13,097 nt of DNA from Baffinella frigidus (taxonomy: Eukaryota > Cryptophyceae > Cryptomonadales > Baffinellaceae). The notes beneath the pieces are model-generated. The model worked only from the letters and a program-made list of their open reading frames with translations. It had not been told where the DNA came from and did no database searches. Shown piece after piece: positions 6,009 to 13,097 of this stretch (position 1 is the stretch's first letter; every line of letters starts with the position of its first letter). The DNA lies in contig MU646785.1 in the NCBI GenBank assembly GCA_026770585.1, positions 279,631 through 292,727 of the forward strand. The letters run 5' to 3'. The position numbers were made by a program, and so were the translations under genes.

Positions 6009-6236
6009 CGTTTTATGTCAAAAGTGGGTTTTAGTTTTGTACCAGGGAGGAATTCTGGTAGAGCTGTACCGACCCCATTTGAGGAAGGAACGGGCCGGAT
6101 TTCCGGTTCCGACGCGATCCGAAAGCAAAAATGCTTTTTAAGACGCAGATCTTTTCTAAAGGACCTACGAAGCTTCCTACGAGCTCGTAGGACTGATCTC
6201 ACCTCACACCCCTACACAACCACTCTCACCTTGTGG
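6009..6236. other. 5' flank of the zinc-cluster gene, repeat-bearing
   Basis: This should contain the promoter and 5' UTR of the minus-strand zinc-cluster gene, but no clear TATA element was identified. GTTTTGTACCAGGGAGGAATTC followed by CCCATTTGAGGAAGGAACGG recurs in diverged form at 6705-6795, so part is dispersed repeat. Confidence 0.4.
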
Positions 6237-6580
6237 GGTATTCGTGATTGAAGCTCATAAACTTCAACCATGGGATACCATGAGCCTCATTAAGGCTGAC
6301 TTGGGTTCGGTGCGTGTGCGAGTGCGATCCTATTTTGGAATAGCTCAAACACCCCAAGAGAGCCACCCTGTATCCCCTCCTCACGAGCCTCTGCACTGGA
6401 GAGCGAAACGCGATCCGAAAGCAAAAATGCTTTCTCTGCAGTCCTTTCTACGGAAGGGCGTGTCGTTGGCATATGTTGGGAGAAATTAAAACCTAAAGGA
6501 CCTAAAGGACCCTACGGAGGCGTGTCGTTGGGCCAAGTTGGGAGCATTTAAAACCTTAAGGACCTGAAGGAAGGACCTCC
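6237..6580 (+). repeat. Dispersed repeat, left copy of a roughly 3-kb inverted pair
   Basis: The stretch from CTTCAACCATGGGATACCAT through CACCCTGTATCCCCTC and GGAGAGCGAAACGCGATCCG recurs in reverse complement at 9039-9485. It ends with about two tandem units of GGCGTGTCGTTGG, TTGGGAGAAATTAAAACCTA and AAGGACC. A short shared frame (TPQE, HPVSP, HEPLHW) is kept in both copies. Both frames are short and I recognise no protein. Confidence 0.8.
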
Positions 6581-7163
6581 ACGACTAAAAGGAGCACCCA
6601 GGATTCCCTCAAGAGGTCTCAGGATTCAGTGAGGCGGTGTCAGGATTCAGTCAGGGTGTCTCAGGATTTAGCCAGGAGGTCTCAGGGGTGTGCAAGGGTT
6701 GTTAGTTTTGTACCAGAGATGCAGTTCTGGTACAGATTTTTCAGTACCACAGTTTGCCCCATTTGAGAAAGCAACGGGCCGGAGTTCCGGACCTAATGGG
6801 CCCTTCCTTGCCCCGGCGGTTGGTTTGTACCCTCACTTCTAGGTAGCTCGTCCTAGCGGGCGAGACGTTCCAATGAACGATCCACCCCTTCCAGGTGGTT
6901 CTGGGCGCTAGAGCCCTGCGTCTCGGCTTATCTCTCCTACTGGCGTACAGAGGTCGCGTTTATCAATTTATTAAACCTGGCTTTCCTCCCGACCAAAACA
7001 GATCCCAAAACACTCGCTTTCCCCCAAAACACTCGCTTTTCCCAACAAGATTCCCTCAGGAGGTCTCAGGATTCAGTTAGGAGGTCTCAGGATTCAGTCA
7101 GTGGGTCTCAGAATTTAGCCAGGAGGCCTCAGGATACAGTCAGATACATGTAGCGAGGCTCAG
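6581..7163. repeat. GGTCTCAGGATTCAGT repeats and unassigned sequence
   Basis: Units of about 20-24 bp, built on AGGAGGTCTCAGGATTCAGT, occur at 6604-6690 and again at 7057-7145. Between them lie a diverged copy of the 6035-6110 sequence (6705-6795) and AT-richer DNA with AAAACACTCGCTTT twice. No exon is recognised. Confidence 0.7.
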
Positions 7164-7272
7164 TATCCCCTAAGTGGCCAGGCAGTCAAATTGGACGGCC
7201 AAGAGGTCCTAGGTGAGCAGGTCCTACGACCCTACGGTGGGGCATATGAGCCTACTGGGCACTTAAGGGATA
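7164..7272. mobile_element. MITE-like element, TATCCC family (copy B)
   Basis: 109 bp with ends TATCCCCTAAGTGGCCAGG and the inverse GGGCACTTAAGGGATA. CAG is present on both flanks, a possible 3-bp duplication. The interior carries GAGGTCCTAGG and CCTACGACCCTACGGTGGGG. It is opposite in orientation to the copy at 3601. Confidence 0.75.
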
Positions 7273-7309
7273 CAGGGGCAATTTGGCCAGAAGAACACCT
7301 GTGCGCGAG

Positions 7310-7812
7310 GGTCGGTCGGTCGCTTTTTTCTTGAATTCAGAACACCGCGAGCAAAACCGGTCGGTCTCCGTTTTCTTTCATTTGAGAAAATGCACGAAAG
7401 CGGTCGGTCGATGCTTTTGATTAATTACGCCATAATTTCAATTGAAGTTTTCTCGGTTTTGGAATTTGGTCACAGGGTGAGTTGGGTGGGGGGGTTGGTG
7501 AAATTTCCAAGGCTGCACCATTCTGGAACCCCGTTTTTCTGGGGACAATTTGGCATTTTTTCGGCACGAAAATGTGCTCGCTCCATTTTCGGGGGAGGGA
7601 AGCGATGTTGGGCCAAAAAAACTTTGTCACACACAGAATCCGGTCGGTCGCTGTTGTCTTGATTTATTTGATTATTTGAAAACTCGGGAATCCGGTCGAC
7701 CGGTCGATCCGCTGTTTTCTTCAAGTAAGAACTCGGAAGGAGAATCCGATCGGTGCCTTTTTGATAGATTAAGAAAACGAAGGATTCAAATCCGGTCCGT
7801 TTACTTTTGACG
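7310..7812. repeat. Interspersed CGGTCGGTCG...TTTTCTT repeat
   Basis: A loose motif (CCGGTCGGTCG followed by a T-rich CTGTTTTCTT-like stretch) occurs near 7313, 7357, 7401, 7640, 7690, 7747 and 7791. Spacing is about 45-50 bp in two clusters. Two further copies lie near 8234 and 8331. The gap at 7420-7635 is AT-rich, with a GGGTGGGGGGG run. Nothing coding is recognised. Confidence 0.65.
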
Positions 7813-7852
7813 TTTTCCTGTACACGACGGACCCCTGTAGAGTTTTGAAGAT

Positions 7853-8205
7853 TCGGTATAGAGTTTTTGCGGACTCCAGATAGAGTGATGAGGCCTTAGG
7901 ATAGAGACTGGAGGTTTCAGGATAGAGCCAGGAGGTCTGAGGATACAGTCAGAAGGGCCACTCTATCCTGAGTCGAAACGACTCCATGCTGAGTTGTTAT
8001 AACTTATATAACTCTATCGTGGTTCGTGAAACCTCAGACCTGTATCCCGAGAGGTCAGAACTTTGACTCGACACCTCAGAACTTCATTTTGAGACCTCAG
8101 AACTCTCTTCTTAGTCCTCATTACTGTATCGTGAGACCTCCAGACTCTGATGAGACCTTCAGACTCCAACCATCCCGAGACCTCCAGACTCTACCCTGAG
8201 GCTTC
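7853..8205. repeat. Opposed GGTCTCAGGATAGAG and ACCTCAGAACTC repeats
   Basis: 7860-7950 has units such as GGAGGTTTCAGGATAGAGCC. From about 7960 the orientation flips to reverse-complement units (GAGACCTCAGAACT, GAGACCTCCAGACTCT) up to 8200. The turn is near TTATAACTTATATAACTC at about 8000. This is the same repeat family as 6604-6690, arranged as a large, loose inverted array. Confidence 0.7.
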
Positions 8206-8248
8206 CTTTTAGAAGAACACAGGTGCTCCGACATCGGTCGGTGTCTGT

Positions 8249-8319
8249 TTTCTTAATTTAGTGCCAGATGGTTGACTAAACGCAAGATTTAGTCAACCCT
8301 TTGGTACTAAATTAAGAAA
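8249..8319. repeat. Fold-back repeat, 32-bp arms
   Basis: TTTCTTAATTTAGTGCCAGA and the adjoining GGTTGACTAAA (8249-8280) pair with 8288-8319, with four mismatches and a 7-nt loop (CGCAAGA). It contains the segment TTTAGTCAACC also found in the larger inverted repeat at 10566-10725. Confidence 0.85.
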
Positions 8320-8666
8320 TCGGGGGCCCAAATCCGGTCTGTGTTCTTTGTTTCTGTTGAAGACAAGATACCCCAGGAGAGCCCCAGGCATGGTCCTACT
8401 GTAGGGCCCTCGAGTGTGGGTAGTGTATGTAGGATTGGAACTCCGACTCCGACTCTGGGAGGGAAACTGTTTCCTACGAGCTAGGTACCCCTGTACAGGG
8501 TTTTCTTGTCGCGCAGGCTTCACTCGCTAGGAACGCTCGAAACGTACAGGGTTGCCTCGTGTGCAAGAGCCCGTAACTGACCCGTGACTTCAGAATACGG
8601 GACGGATTCGACTTGAAAATACGGAACAGATTCGACGAACAGGCGTTGTTTGCCGCACAGGCTTCT
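8320..8666. other. Unassigned spacer with short repeats
   Basis: Two diverged direct repeats are visible: AATACGGGACGGATTCGACT near 8593 and a near copy near 8620. GCGCAGGCTTC and GCACAGGCTTC also recur (8511, 8654). No gene or RNA structure is recognised. Confidence 0.45.
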
Positions 8667-8771
8667 TATCCCTCAAGTGGCCAGGTGGTCAAATTTGACC
8701 ACCAAGAGGTCCTAGGCAGGTCCTAGGGCCCTACGGTAGGGCGTATGAGCCTAATGGCCACTTAAGGGATA
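8667..8771. mobile_element. MITE-like element, TATCCC family (copy C)
   Basis: 105 bp with 17-bp ends TATCCCTCAAGTGGCCA and the inverse TGGCCACTTAAGGGATA (one mismatch). The interior has GTCAAATTTGACCACCAAGA and CCTACGGTAGG. It is the best preserved of the three copies and has no coding capacity. Confidence 0.8.
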
Positions 8772-9038
8772 GGTCCTTTAGGTTCTTCGAGCTCTCAACA
8801 TAGGCGGACACCGGAACTTGTTCTGCAAAAAAGCCATGCTTCATTTCGGAGCACATTCAGCCCCCCCCGGTGCAAAGGATCGCAGCAGAAACCGGCTAAA
8901 GGGTATCCTCATCGGGCGTTTGAGTTAAATCAAAGGCTCACACTCGCACACACACCAGGTCCACAAGTCGGCTGAAGGCCCATATGGTATCCTCTCGTTA
9001 GGCTCCTAGGAGCTCCAACCACGGATACCTCAGATGTC
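8772..9038. other. Unassigned spacer
   Basis: This starts with a fragment of the GTCCTTTAGGTTCTT repeat, then complex sequence including a C run at 8862. No open frame of note and no recognised element. Confidence 0.4.
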
Positions 9039-9555
9039 CTTTAGGTCCTCTAGGTTTTAATTTCGCCATAGCCCAACGACACGCCCTTCCGTAGAAAGGA
9101 GTGCAAACCAAAAAAGTAACGTCCTTTAGGTCCTTTTAGGTCCTTTAGGTTTTAATTGCTCCCAACATATGCCACAGACACGCCCTTCCGTAGGTCCTTT
9201 AGGTCCTTGAGGTTTTAATTTCTCCCAACATAGCCCAACGACACGCCGTTCCGTAGAAGGGATCTGCAGAGAAAGCATGTTTGCTTTCGGATCGCGTTTC
9301 GCTTTCCAGTGCAGAGGCTCGTGAAGAGGGGATACAGGGTGGTTCTCTTGGGGTGTTTGGAGGTATACCAATTGGTGACCATGCCCGCCCACGCACCGAA
9401 CCCAAGTCAGCCTTTATGAGGCTCATGGTATCCCATAGTTGAAGTACAATAGCTCCAACTACGGATACCCACATAGGAAGGACTTGACGGTCCTTTAGGT
9501 CCTTTAGGTTTTAATTTCTCCCAACATACGCCAACGACACGCCCTTCCGAGAAAA
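9039..9555 (-). repeat. Dispersed repeat, right copy of the inverted pair, with about 70-bp tandem units
   Basis: Four units of GTCCTTTAGGTCCTTTAGG, TTTTAATTTCTCCCAACATA and GACACGCCCTTCCGTAG start near 9039, 9121, 9196 and 9490. Between the third and fourth is a reverse-complement copy of 6250-6440. The arrangement mirrors 6237-6580, so the two sites form an inverted repeat about 3 kb apart. They could be the ends of one large element or independent insertions. Confidence 0.8.
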
Positions 9556-9697
9556 AAAAACTTTCCCCCACGGATTTTGCCTGTTTCATCCCGAAAAAAA
9601 ACCTGCGAGGCGGTTCCGGGGGATAAAAACTCGAAAAATCTGAGGCAGGGATACGCCTCTGGCCTGAACCCTCTGCTGGAGAGGCGTTCGTCGGTGT
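9556..9697 (+). promoter_or_regulatory. Upstream region of the channel gene
   Basis: This non-repetitive stretch precedes the ATG at 9698. GGGATAAAAACTCG near 9620 resembles a TATA box about 75 bp before the ATG. An in-frame TGA lies at 9665-9667, so the open frame cannot extend further upstream without splicing. Confidence 0.3.
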
Positions 9698-10216
9698 ATG
9701 TCAGCGATGCGGGTGGAGGAACGAGCGCAGGGAATGCAGGACACCCTGCTGGGTGCGCAGCGGCCGCAGGCCGAGACCCAGCAGGGGCGTGTCGGGAGCC
9801 TCCGCGAGATCTGCTTCGAGCTGCTCTGGGTCAAGGACCCAGAGGAGGCGTACAAGCGCCCCAGGCTGCGATGGTGGGGGTCCATATTCGAAGGGGTTTT
9901 CCTCATTTGTATCGTAGCCTGCCTCTTGTTGGCGATCGCCGACAGCTTCTGCTCGTTAGAGCCAGCCGAACCGGAAAGCCGCTGCTGGGTGGAGTGCTGC
10001 GCGCCAGCAGGACGCTGCGACACGGACATGTGCCACGCGCACATCAACCAGACGAGTGCGGACCATCCCGTGGATCCTCAATGCACCATCGCCCGCGAGT
10101 TCCTCCAAGGCCGGGACTGGGCCCTCTCCGTCGTGACGGTCAGCCACCAACCACCTGGAGTGAACCAGATCGGGGTGGGGTTGACTATGTGTTCCCCCCA
10201 GAGTGACACGTCTGAG
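9698..10216 (+). CDS. Probable voltage-gated ion channel, first exon (N terminus, S1, S1-S2 loop)
   Basis: 519 bp, 173 codons from ATG, ending phase 0 at a strong donor (TCTGAG followed by GTGAGCCC). Residues 1-58 are hydrophilic, with LREICFELLWVKDPEEAYKR resembling the stretch before S1 in six-segment channels. Residues 60-82 (GSIFEGVFLICIVACLLLAI) form one hydrophobic helix. Residues 85-165 hold eight Cys (85, 96, 100, 101, 107, 112, 129, 165) and a potential N-glycosylation site NQT at 117-119, as expected for an extracellular loop. The channel assignment depends on the S2-like exon downstream, which is in the same phase. Taken alone, this exon only shows a membrane protein with a Cys-rich ectodomain. 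Selectivity filter, S4 and pore are not in the window. An alternative is a different membrane protein, with the S2 match a coincidence. Confidence 0.65.
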
Positions 10217-10361
10217 GTGAGCCCCCGGTGAAATTGACTACATAATACCACAAGCTAGCGCCAGCGGACCCCTTAGCCTACGGTAGGAACCCCCCCTCCT
10301 CCTACGACGTTAAAACGAAAAGGTCTTTACAAGTCGTACCCCCCCACACAAACTTGCGAAC

Positions 10362-10387
10362 ATTCACCCGTCGCGGGACGGGTGAAT
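10362..10387. repeat. Hairpin with GTCGCGGGACGGGTG
   Basis: ATTCACCCGTC pairs with GACGGGTGAAT around a GCGG loop. The core GTCGCGGGACGGGTG also forms the 3' end of the S2 exon at 11961-11975 and recurs at 12124, 12366, 12451, 12532, 12721 and 12849 with small changes. It is flanked by CTTGCGAACATT and CCTGCGAACATT. Confidence 0.8.
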
Positions 10388-10467
10388 ATCCACCTGCGAA
10401 CATTAACTGTGGACAAGCAAGCCAGCGGGCGCCCCTATCCATTATCTAGCTCTGCTCCACTTGAATC

Positions 10468-10490
10468 GGGCTCACCAAAATGGTGAGCCC
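10468..10490. repeat. 10-bp perfect hairpin
   Basis: GGGCTCACCA and TGGTGAGCCC flank an AAA loop inside the first channel intron. It looks terminator-like in shape but sits within an intron and lacks a T tract, so no function is assigned. Confidence 0.85.
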
Positions 10491-10565
10491 AAATCGCAAC
10501 AGTTCGCCAAAAGTTGATAAATTCCCTTGAAAAAGTAGACTTTTGACGATTTGGGTCGAATAAAA

Positions 10566-10725
10566 GGACACAATCGATTTAGTCAACCCGAGTGAAACAG
10601 AGCTAGATTATCCACTTGCGAACATTGACGACAAACGTCAACAAACGTCTCCATGTTTGTCGTCAATGTTCGCGAGTGGATAATCTAGCTCTGTTTCACT
10701 CGGGTTGACTAAATCGATTGTGTCC
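10566..10725. mobile_element. Fold-back element with 71-bp arms
   Basis: 10566-10636 and 10655-10725 are reverse complements with a single mismatch, separated by 18 nt. The ends start GGACACAATCGATTTAGTCA. The arms include AACCCGAGTGAAACAGAGCT and TGCGAACATTGACGACAAAC. The near identity implies recent formation or gene conversion. It lies in the intron between the channel's S1 and S2 exons. Related fragments (CTAGCTCTG, TGCGAACATT) occur nearby at 10351, 10395 and 10446. Confidence 0.9.
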
Positions 10726-10797
10726 TCAACAGCGTCTGTCCGGCTGGTTGGACGTGTATCCACCGGGCTGCGAGTGAAAGGTCGTGGGCATGGCGGG

Positions 10798-10880
10798 CAG
10801 ATTCTGTTCTCGGTTGAGTTGAGTAACTCCTGCGGCTGGTTGGAGGTGCTTGAAGTGGGAGTCACGTACTCGAGGGTGGG
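10798..10880 (+). pseudogene. Degenerate first copy of the S2 exon
   Basis: After GGGCAG, the sequence ATTCTGTTCTCGGTTGAG is identical to the S2 exon start (ILFSVE). An inserted TTGAGTAA then disrupts the helix, though CTCCTGCGGCTG survives in a shifted frame. This is an older or decayed copy upstream of the regular 228-bp array. Confidence 0.6.
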
Positions 10881-10970
10881 CATTTTGCTTCCTACGGTTA
10901 TGAGCCTCCGGCGGCCTGCGGCTGGTTGGACGTGCATGAACTGCGACTGAACGGGCGAGTACCTGGGGGG

Positions 10971-11882
10971 CAGATTCTGTTCTCGGTTGAGTACCTCCTG
11001 CGGCTGTGGGCGTGCATCGAGGATCCCCCCCCCCAAACTCTTTCCTACGACCCTACGGTAGGAAACCCTAGGGACCTAGAATTGCTGACGGGAGATACCA
11101 AGGAGATTTCCTTGATTCGGCTGAAATTTACTACAGTACCCGATCCGGATATAAGCTGCTACGGGTTGCTGGTGGTGAAAGGGCGTGTACCCGGGCGGCA
11201 GATTCTGTTCTCGGTTGAGTACCTCCTGCGGCTGTGGGCGTGCATCGAGGACCCCCCCCCCAAAACTCTTTCCTACGACCCTACGGTAGGAAACCCTAGG
11301 GACCTAGAATTGCTGACGGGAGATACCAAGGAGATTTCCTTGATTCGGCTGAAATTTACTACAGTACCCGATCCGGATATACGCTGCTACGGGTTGCTGG
11401 TGGTGAAAGGGCGTGTACCCGGGCGGCAGATTCTGTTCTCGGTTGAGTACCTCCTGCGGCTGTGGGCGTGCATCGAGGACCCCCCCCCCAAAACTCTTTC
11501 CTACGACCCTACGGTAGGAAACCCTAGGGACCTAGAATTGCTGACGGGAGATACCACGGAGATTTCCTTGATTCGGCTGAAATTTACTACAGTACCCGAT
11601 CCGGATATACGCTGCTACGGGTTGCTGGTGGTGAAAGGGCGTGTACCCGGGCGGCAGATTCTGTTCTCGGTTGAGTACCTCCTGCGGCTGTGGGCGTGCA
11701 TCGAGGACCCCCCCCCCAAAACTCTTTCCTACGACCCTACGGTAGGAAACCCTAGGGACCTAGAATTGCTGACGGGAGATACCACGGAGATTTCCTTGAT
11801 TCGGCTGAAATTTACTACAGTACCCGATCCGGATATACGCTGCTACGGGTTGCTGGTGGTGAAAGGGCGTGTACCCGGGCGG
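10971..11882 (+). repeat. Four 228-bp tandem units carrying the 5' half of the S2 exon
   Basis: The acceptor CAG recurs at 10971, 11199, 11427, 11655 and 11883, exactly 228 bp apart. Each unit has about 50 bp of S2 exon (ILFSVEYLLRLWACIED). Next come a C run, the segment CCTACGACCCTACGGTAGG shared with MITE copies, and about 130 bp ending in GGGCGTGTACCCGGGCGGCAG. Units differ at only a few bases (for example CCAAGG in units 1-2 and CCACGG in units 3-4), so the expansion is recent. Because 228 is divisible by 3, one plus frame stays open across the whole array (10926-12140). That frame could be translated as a 76-residue repeat, but near-identical units give no independent support for coding. 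Confidence 0.95.
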
Positions 11883-11885
11883 CAG

Positions 11886-11972
11886 ATTCTGTTCTCGGTT
11901 GAGTACCTCCTGCGGCTGTGGGCGTGCATCGAGGATCCGGAAGGACGCCAGCTCGGCTCCGTCGCGGGACGG
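11886..11972 (+). CDS. Voltage-sensor S2-like exon of the probable ion channel
   Basis: 87 bp, 29 codons, phase 0 at both ends, matching the phase of the 9698-10216 donor. The acceptor is CCCGGGCGGCAG; the donor is GGACGG followed by GTGAGG. It encodes ILFSVEYLLRLWACIEDPEG and then RQLGSVAGR. Known of the family: S2 of Kv-type channels has the pattern F-T-x-E-(Y/F)-L-x-R-(L/F), where the acidic residue pairs with S4 charges; VEYLLRLWAC fits closely. The part of S2 before ILF is short, so a further small exon may be missing between S1 and this one. This is the only copy with both the upstream half and the downstream tail with a good donor, so it is the likeliest functional exon. S3-S6 exons are not seen. 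Confidence 0.6.
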
Positions 11973-12440
11973 GTGAGGAAGGGCGTCACCCGTTTAGGGT
12001 TGAGGGTGGAGCGTGGAGCGTGCAGGGTGCAGGGTGTAGGGTGCAGGGTGCAGGGTGCAGGGTGCAGGGTGGAGGGTGGAGGGTGGAGGGTGTCGAGGAT
12101 CCGGACGCGCGCCAGCTCGGCTCCGTCGCGGGACGGGTGAGGAAGGGCGTCGCCCGTTTAGGGTTGAGGGTGGAGCGTGGAGCGTGCAGGGTGTAGGGTG
12201 TAGGGTGCAGGGTGCAGGGTGCAAGGTGCAGGGTGGAGGGTGGAGGGTGCAGGGTGCAGGGTGGAGGGTGGAGGGTGGAGGGTGCAGGGTGCAGGGTACA
12301 GGGTGCAGGGTGGAGGGTGGAGGGTGGAGGGTGTCGAGGATCCGGACGCGCGCCAGCTCGGCTCGGTCGCGGGACGAGTGCGCCTTCCTAGCTCTGCCCG
12401 AAGCAGGCTGCAGGGTTAAGGGTGTAGGGTTTAGGCCCTG
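11973..12440. repeat. Telomere-like minisatellite with embedded S2-exon tails
   Basis: Seven-bp units (GGGTGCA, GGGTGGA) alternate with copies of the S2-exon 3' part: TCGAGGATCCGGACGCGCGC, then CAGCTCGGCTCCGTCGCGGG. The copies lie at 12092-12136 and 12333-12376. The 12136 copy keeps the donor GTGAGG; the 12376 copy has GTGCGC. Higher-order periods are about 160 and 240 bp. Long frames here (VQGAGCR-type) are artefacts. Confidence 0.9.
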
Positions 12441-12741
12441 CCCGTCCTATTTTCCTCGGTCACGGGACGGGTGCGGCTTCCTATGCCTCGATTTTTAGTG
12501 TTTGTACCTGGACGAGTTGCTTTACGCAGTCGCGGGACGGGTGACCACGAGCCCTCGCAACAGGACCAAATCCTGAATCGGGTTGGTGCATCTTGCCGGA
12601 TTCCGGCGAGCTGGTACCAGAAAATAGAAGGCCCGAAGTGGTTTGGTCTTTCTGTGAGGGCTGGTGGGAGGCCCTGCCGGTCTCACTATTCCTTCAGCTG
12701 GGAGCGTGTGTCCCGGCTCGGTCGCGGGACGGGTGCGCCTT
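12441..12741. other. Unassigned downstream region with GTCGCGGGACGGGTG copies
   Basis: The exon-tail motif recurs near 12451, 12532 and 12721. Between them, 12590-12705 is non-repetitive and open in two plus frames, one reading VVWSFCEGWWEALPVSLFLQ. It has a pyrimidine-rich acceptor-like site (CTCACTATTCCTTCAG, ending near 12697). It might hold an exon of the channel gene, but I recognise no channel segment. Confidence 0.35.
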
Positions 12742-13056
12742 CCTAGCTCTGCCCGAGTTTTATCATGGCTCGTCCTTGAAAGTATTTAAGCGCAGACGTC
12801 CAGTACAAAAGGGCGAATAGAAAGCCCTTCCTCGATTATCGATGGCTCGGTCGCGGAACGGGTGCGGCTTTCTATTCCTCGAGTTTCAGTATTTGCACCG
12901 GAACGCGTTGCTTGACGAATATAATTTCAGATCCTGGTACTATGAATGTGCGCGTTGACATCCTAGCCGGGTGTCTAGCTCTGCCCGAGTTTTATTCTGG
13001 CTCGTCCTTGAAAGTATTTAACAGCATAAATTCAGTACAAAAGGGTGAATAGAAAG
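12742..13056. repeat. Direct repeat pair (CTAGCTCTGCCCGAGTTTTA...)
   Basis: About 83 bp starting CTAGCTCTGCCCGAGTTTTA and including CTCGTCCTTGAAAGTATTTA and AGTACAAAAGGG occur at 12743-12829 and again at 12975-13056, with scattered differences. Between the copies are another GTCGCGGAACGGGTG motif and AT-richer unassigned sequence. Confidence 0.85.
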
Positions 13057-13095
13057 CCTTTATGACGAGCCAGAATAAAACTCAGGCAGAGCTAG
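12975..13095. mobile_element. Inverted-repeat element at window end, 32-bp ends
   Basis: 12975-13006 (CTAGCTCTGCCCGAGTTTTA, then TTCTGGCTCGTC) is repeated in reverse complement at 13064-13095 with one mismatch. The 121-bp unit has an AT-rich interior and no open frame, so it is MITE-like. The copy at 12743 retains only the left part. Confidence 0.8.
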
Positions 13096-13097
13096 CC

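Noticed and set aside
5094-6034. Long plus-strand frames opposite the zinc-cluster exons
   Set aside because: Shadows of the GC-rich minus-strand exons; they have no recognisable domain, whereas the minus strand gives two exact Zn2Cys6 patterns.
6244-6489. Frame with TPQE and HEPLHW shared with the right copy of the repeat
   Set aside because: The shared frame is short, sits in a dispersed repeat and ends in tandem units; no sign of a real protein.
7776-7796. GGATTCAAATCC resembling a tRNA T-loop
   Set aside because: No matching D-arm, anticodon arm or acceptor stem can be built around it.
9577-10206. Overlapping plus and minus frames across the S1 exon
   Set aside because: The 9698 frame has a hydrophobic helix, ordered cysteines and a consensus donor; the others are basic, low-complexity shadows.
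11994-12498. Frames in the downstream minisatellite
   Set aside because: Repeat artefacts apart from the copied exon-tail segments.

Overview
The window looks like nuclear DNA of an intron-rich eukaryote, most plausibly a microbial alga or other protist. The evidence is short GC-rich exons with GT-AG borders, long introns and spacers built from minisatellites, and telomere-like TTTAGGG/TTAGGG derivatives inside introns. I cannot name the species. There are no bacterial operon features, rRNA or tRNA genes, or CRISPR arrays. Most long open frames are by-products of tandem repeats; the real coding content sits in short exons.

Three genes can be recognised. (1) Minus strand, 806-203: the last two exons of a hybrid cluster protein (Hcp, 'hydroxylamine reductase'), ending in a TAA stop. 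Their intron is almost entirely degenerate telomeric repeat. The upstream exons were not found. (2) Minus strand, 5831-3496: a five-exon model of a putative transcription factor with two tandem Zn2Cys6 (fungal-type) binuclear clusters. Both clusters are interrupted by introns and become complete only when the GT-AG introns are removed. The remainder is rich in Gly, His, Met, Gln and Pro. The 3' end of this gene was not found. (3) Plus strand, 9698 onward: the 5' part of a probable voltage-gated ion channel. A first exon carries the cytoplasmic N terminus, S1 and a Cys-rich S1-S2 loop; a second exon (11886-11972) encodes S2-like sequence. This S2 exon lies at the meeting point of two tandem arrays. 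The 228-bp units upstream copy its 5' half, and a telomere-like minisatellite downstream copies its 3' half.

The rest is repeat: two short inverted-repeat (MITE-like) families, several fold-back palindromes including a perfect 74-bp one, microsatellites in opposite orientations, and a roughly 3 kb inverted pair at 6237-6580 and 9039-9485. An 11-bp palindrome (CCTACGGTAGG) recurs in several unrelated elements. The spacer at 6009-9600 separates the divergent transcription factor and channel genes; no gene was found in it.

There is no evidence that the three genes act in one pathway. The shared theme is structural: exons persist while introns and exon edges are colonised or amplified by telomere-like minisatellites and small inverted-repeat elements.
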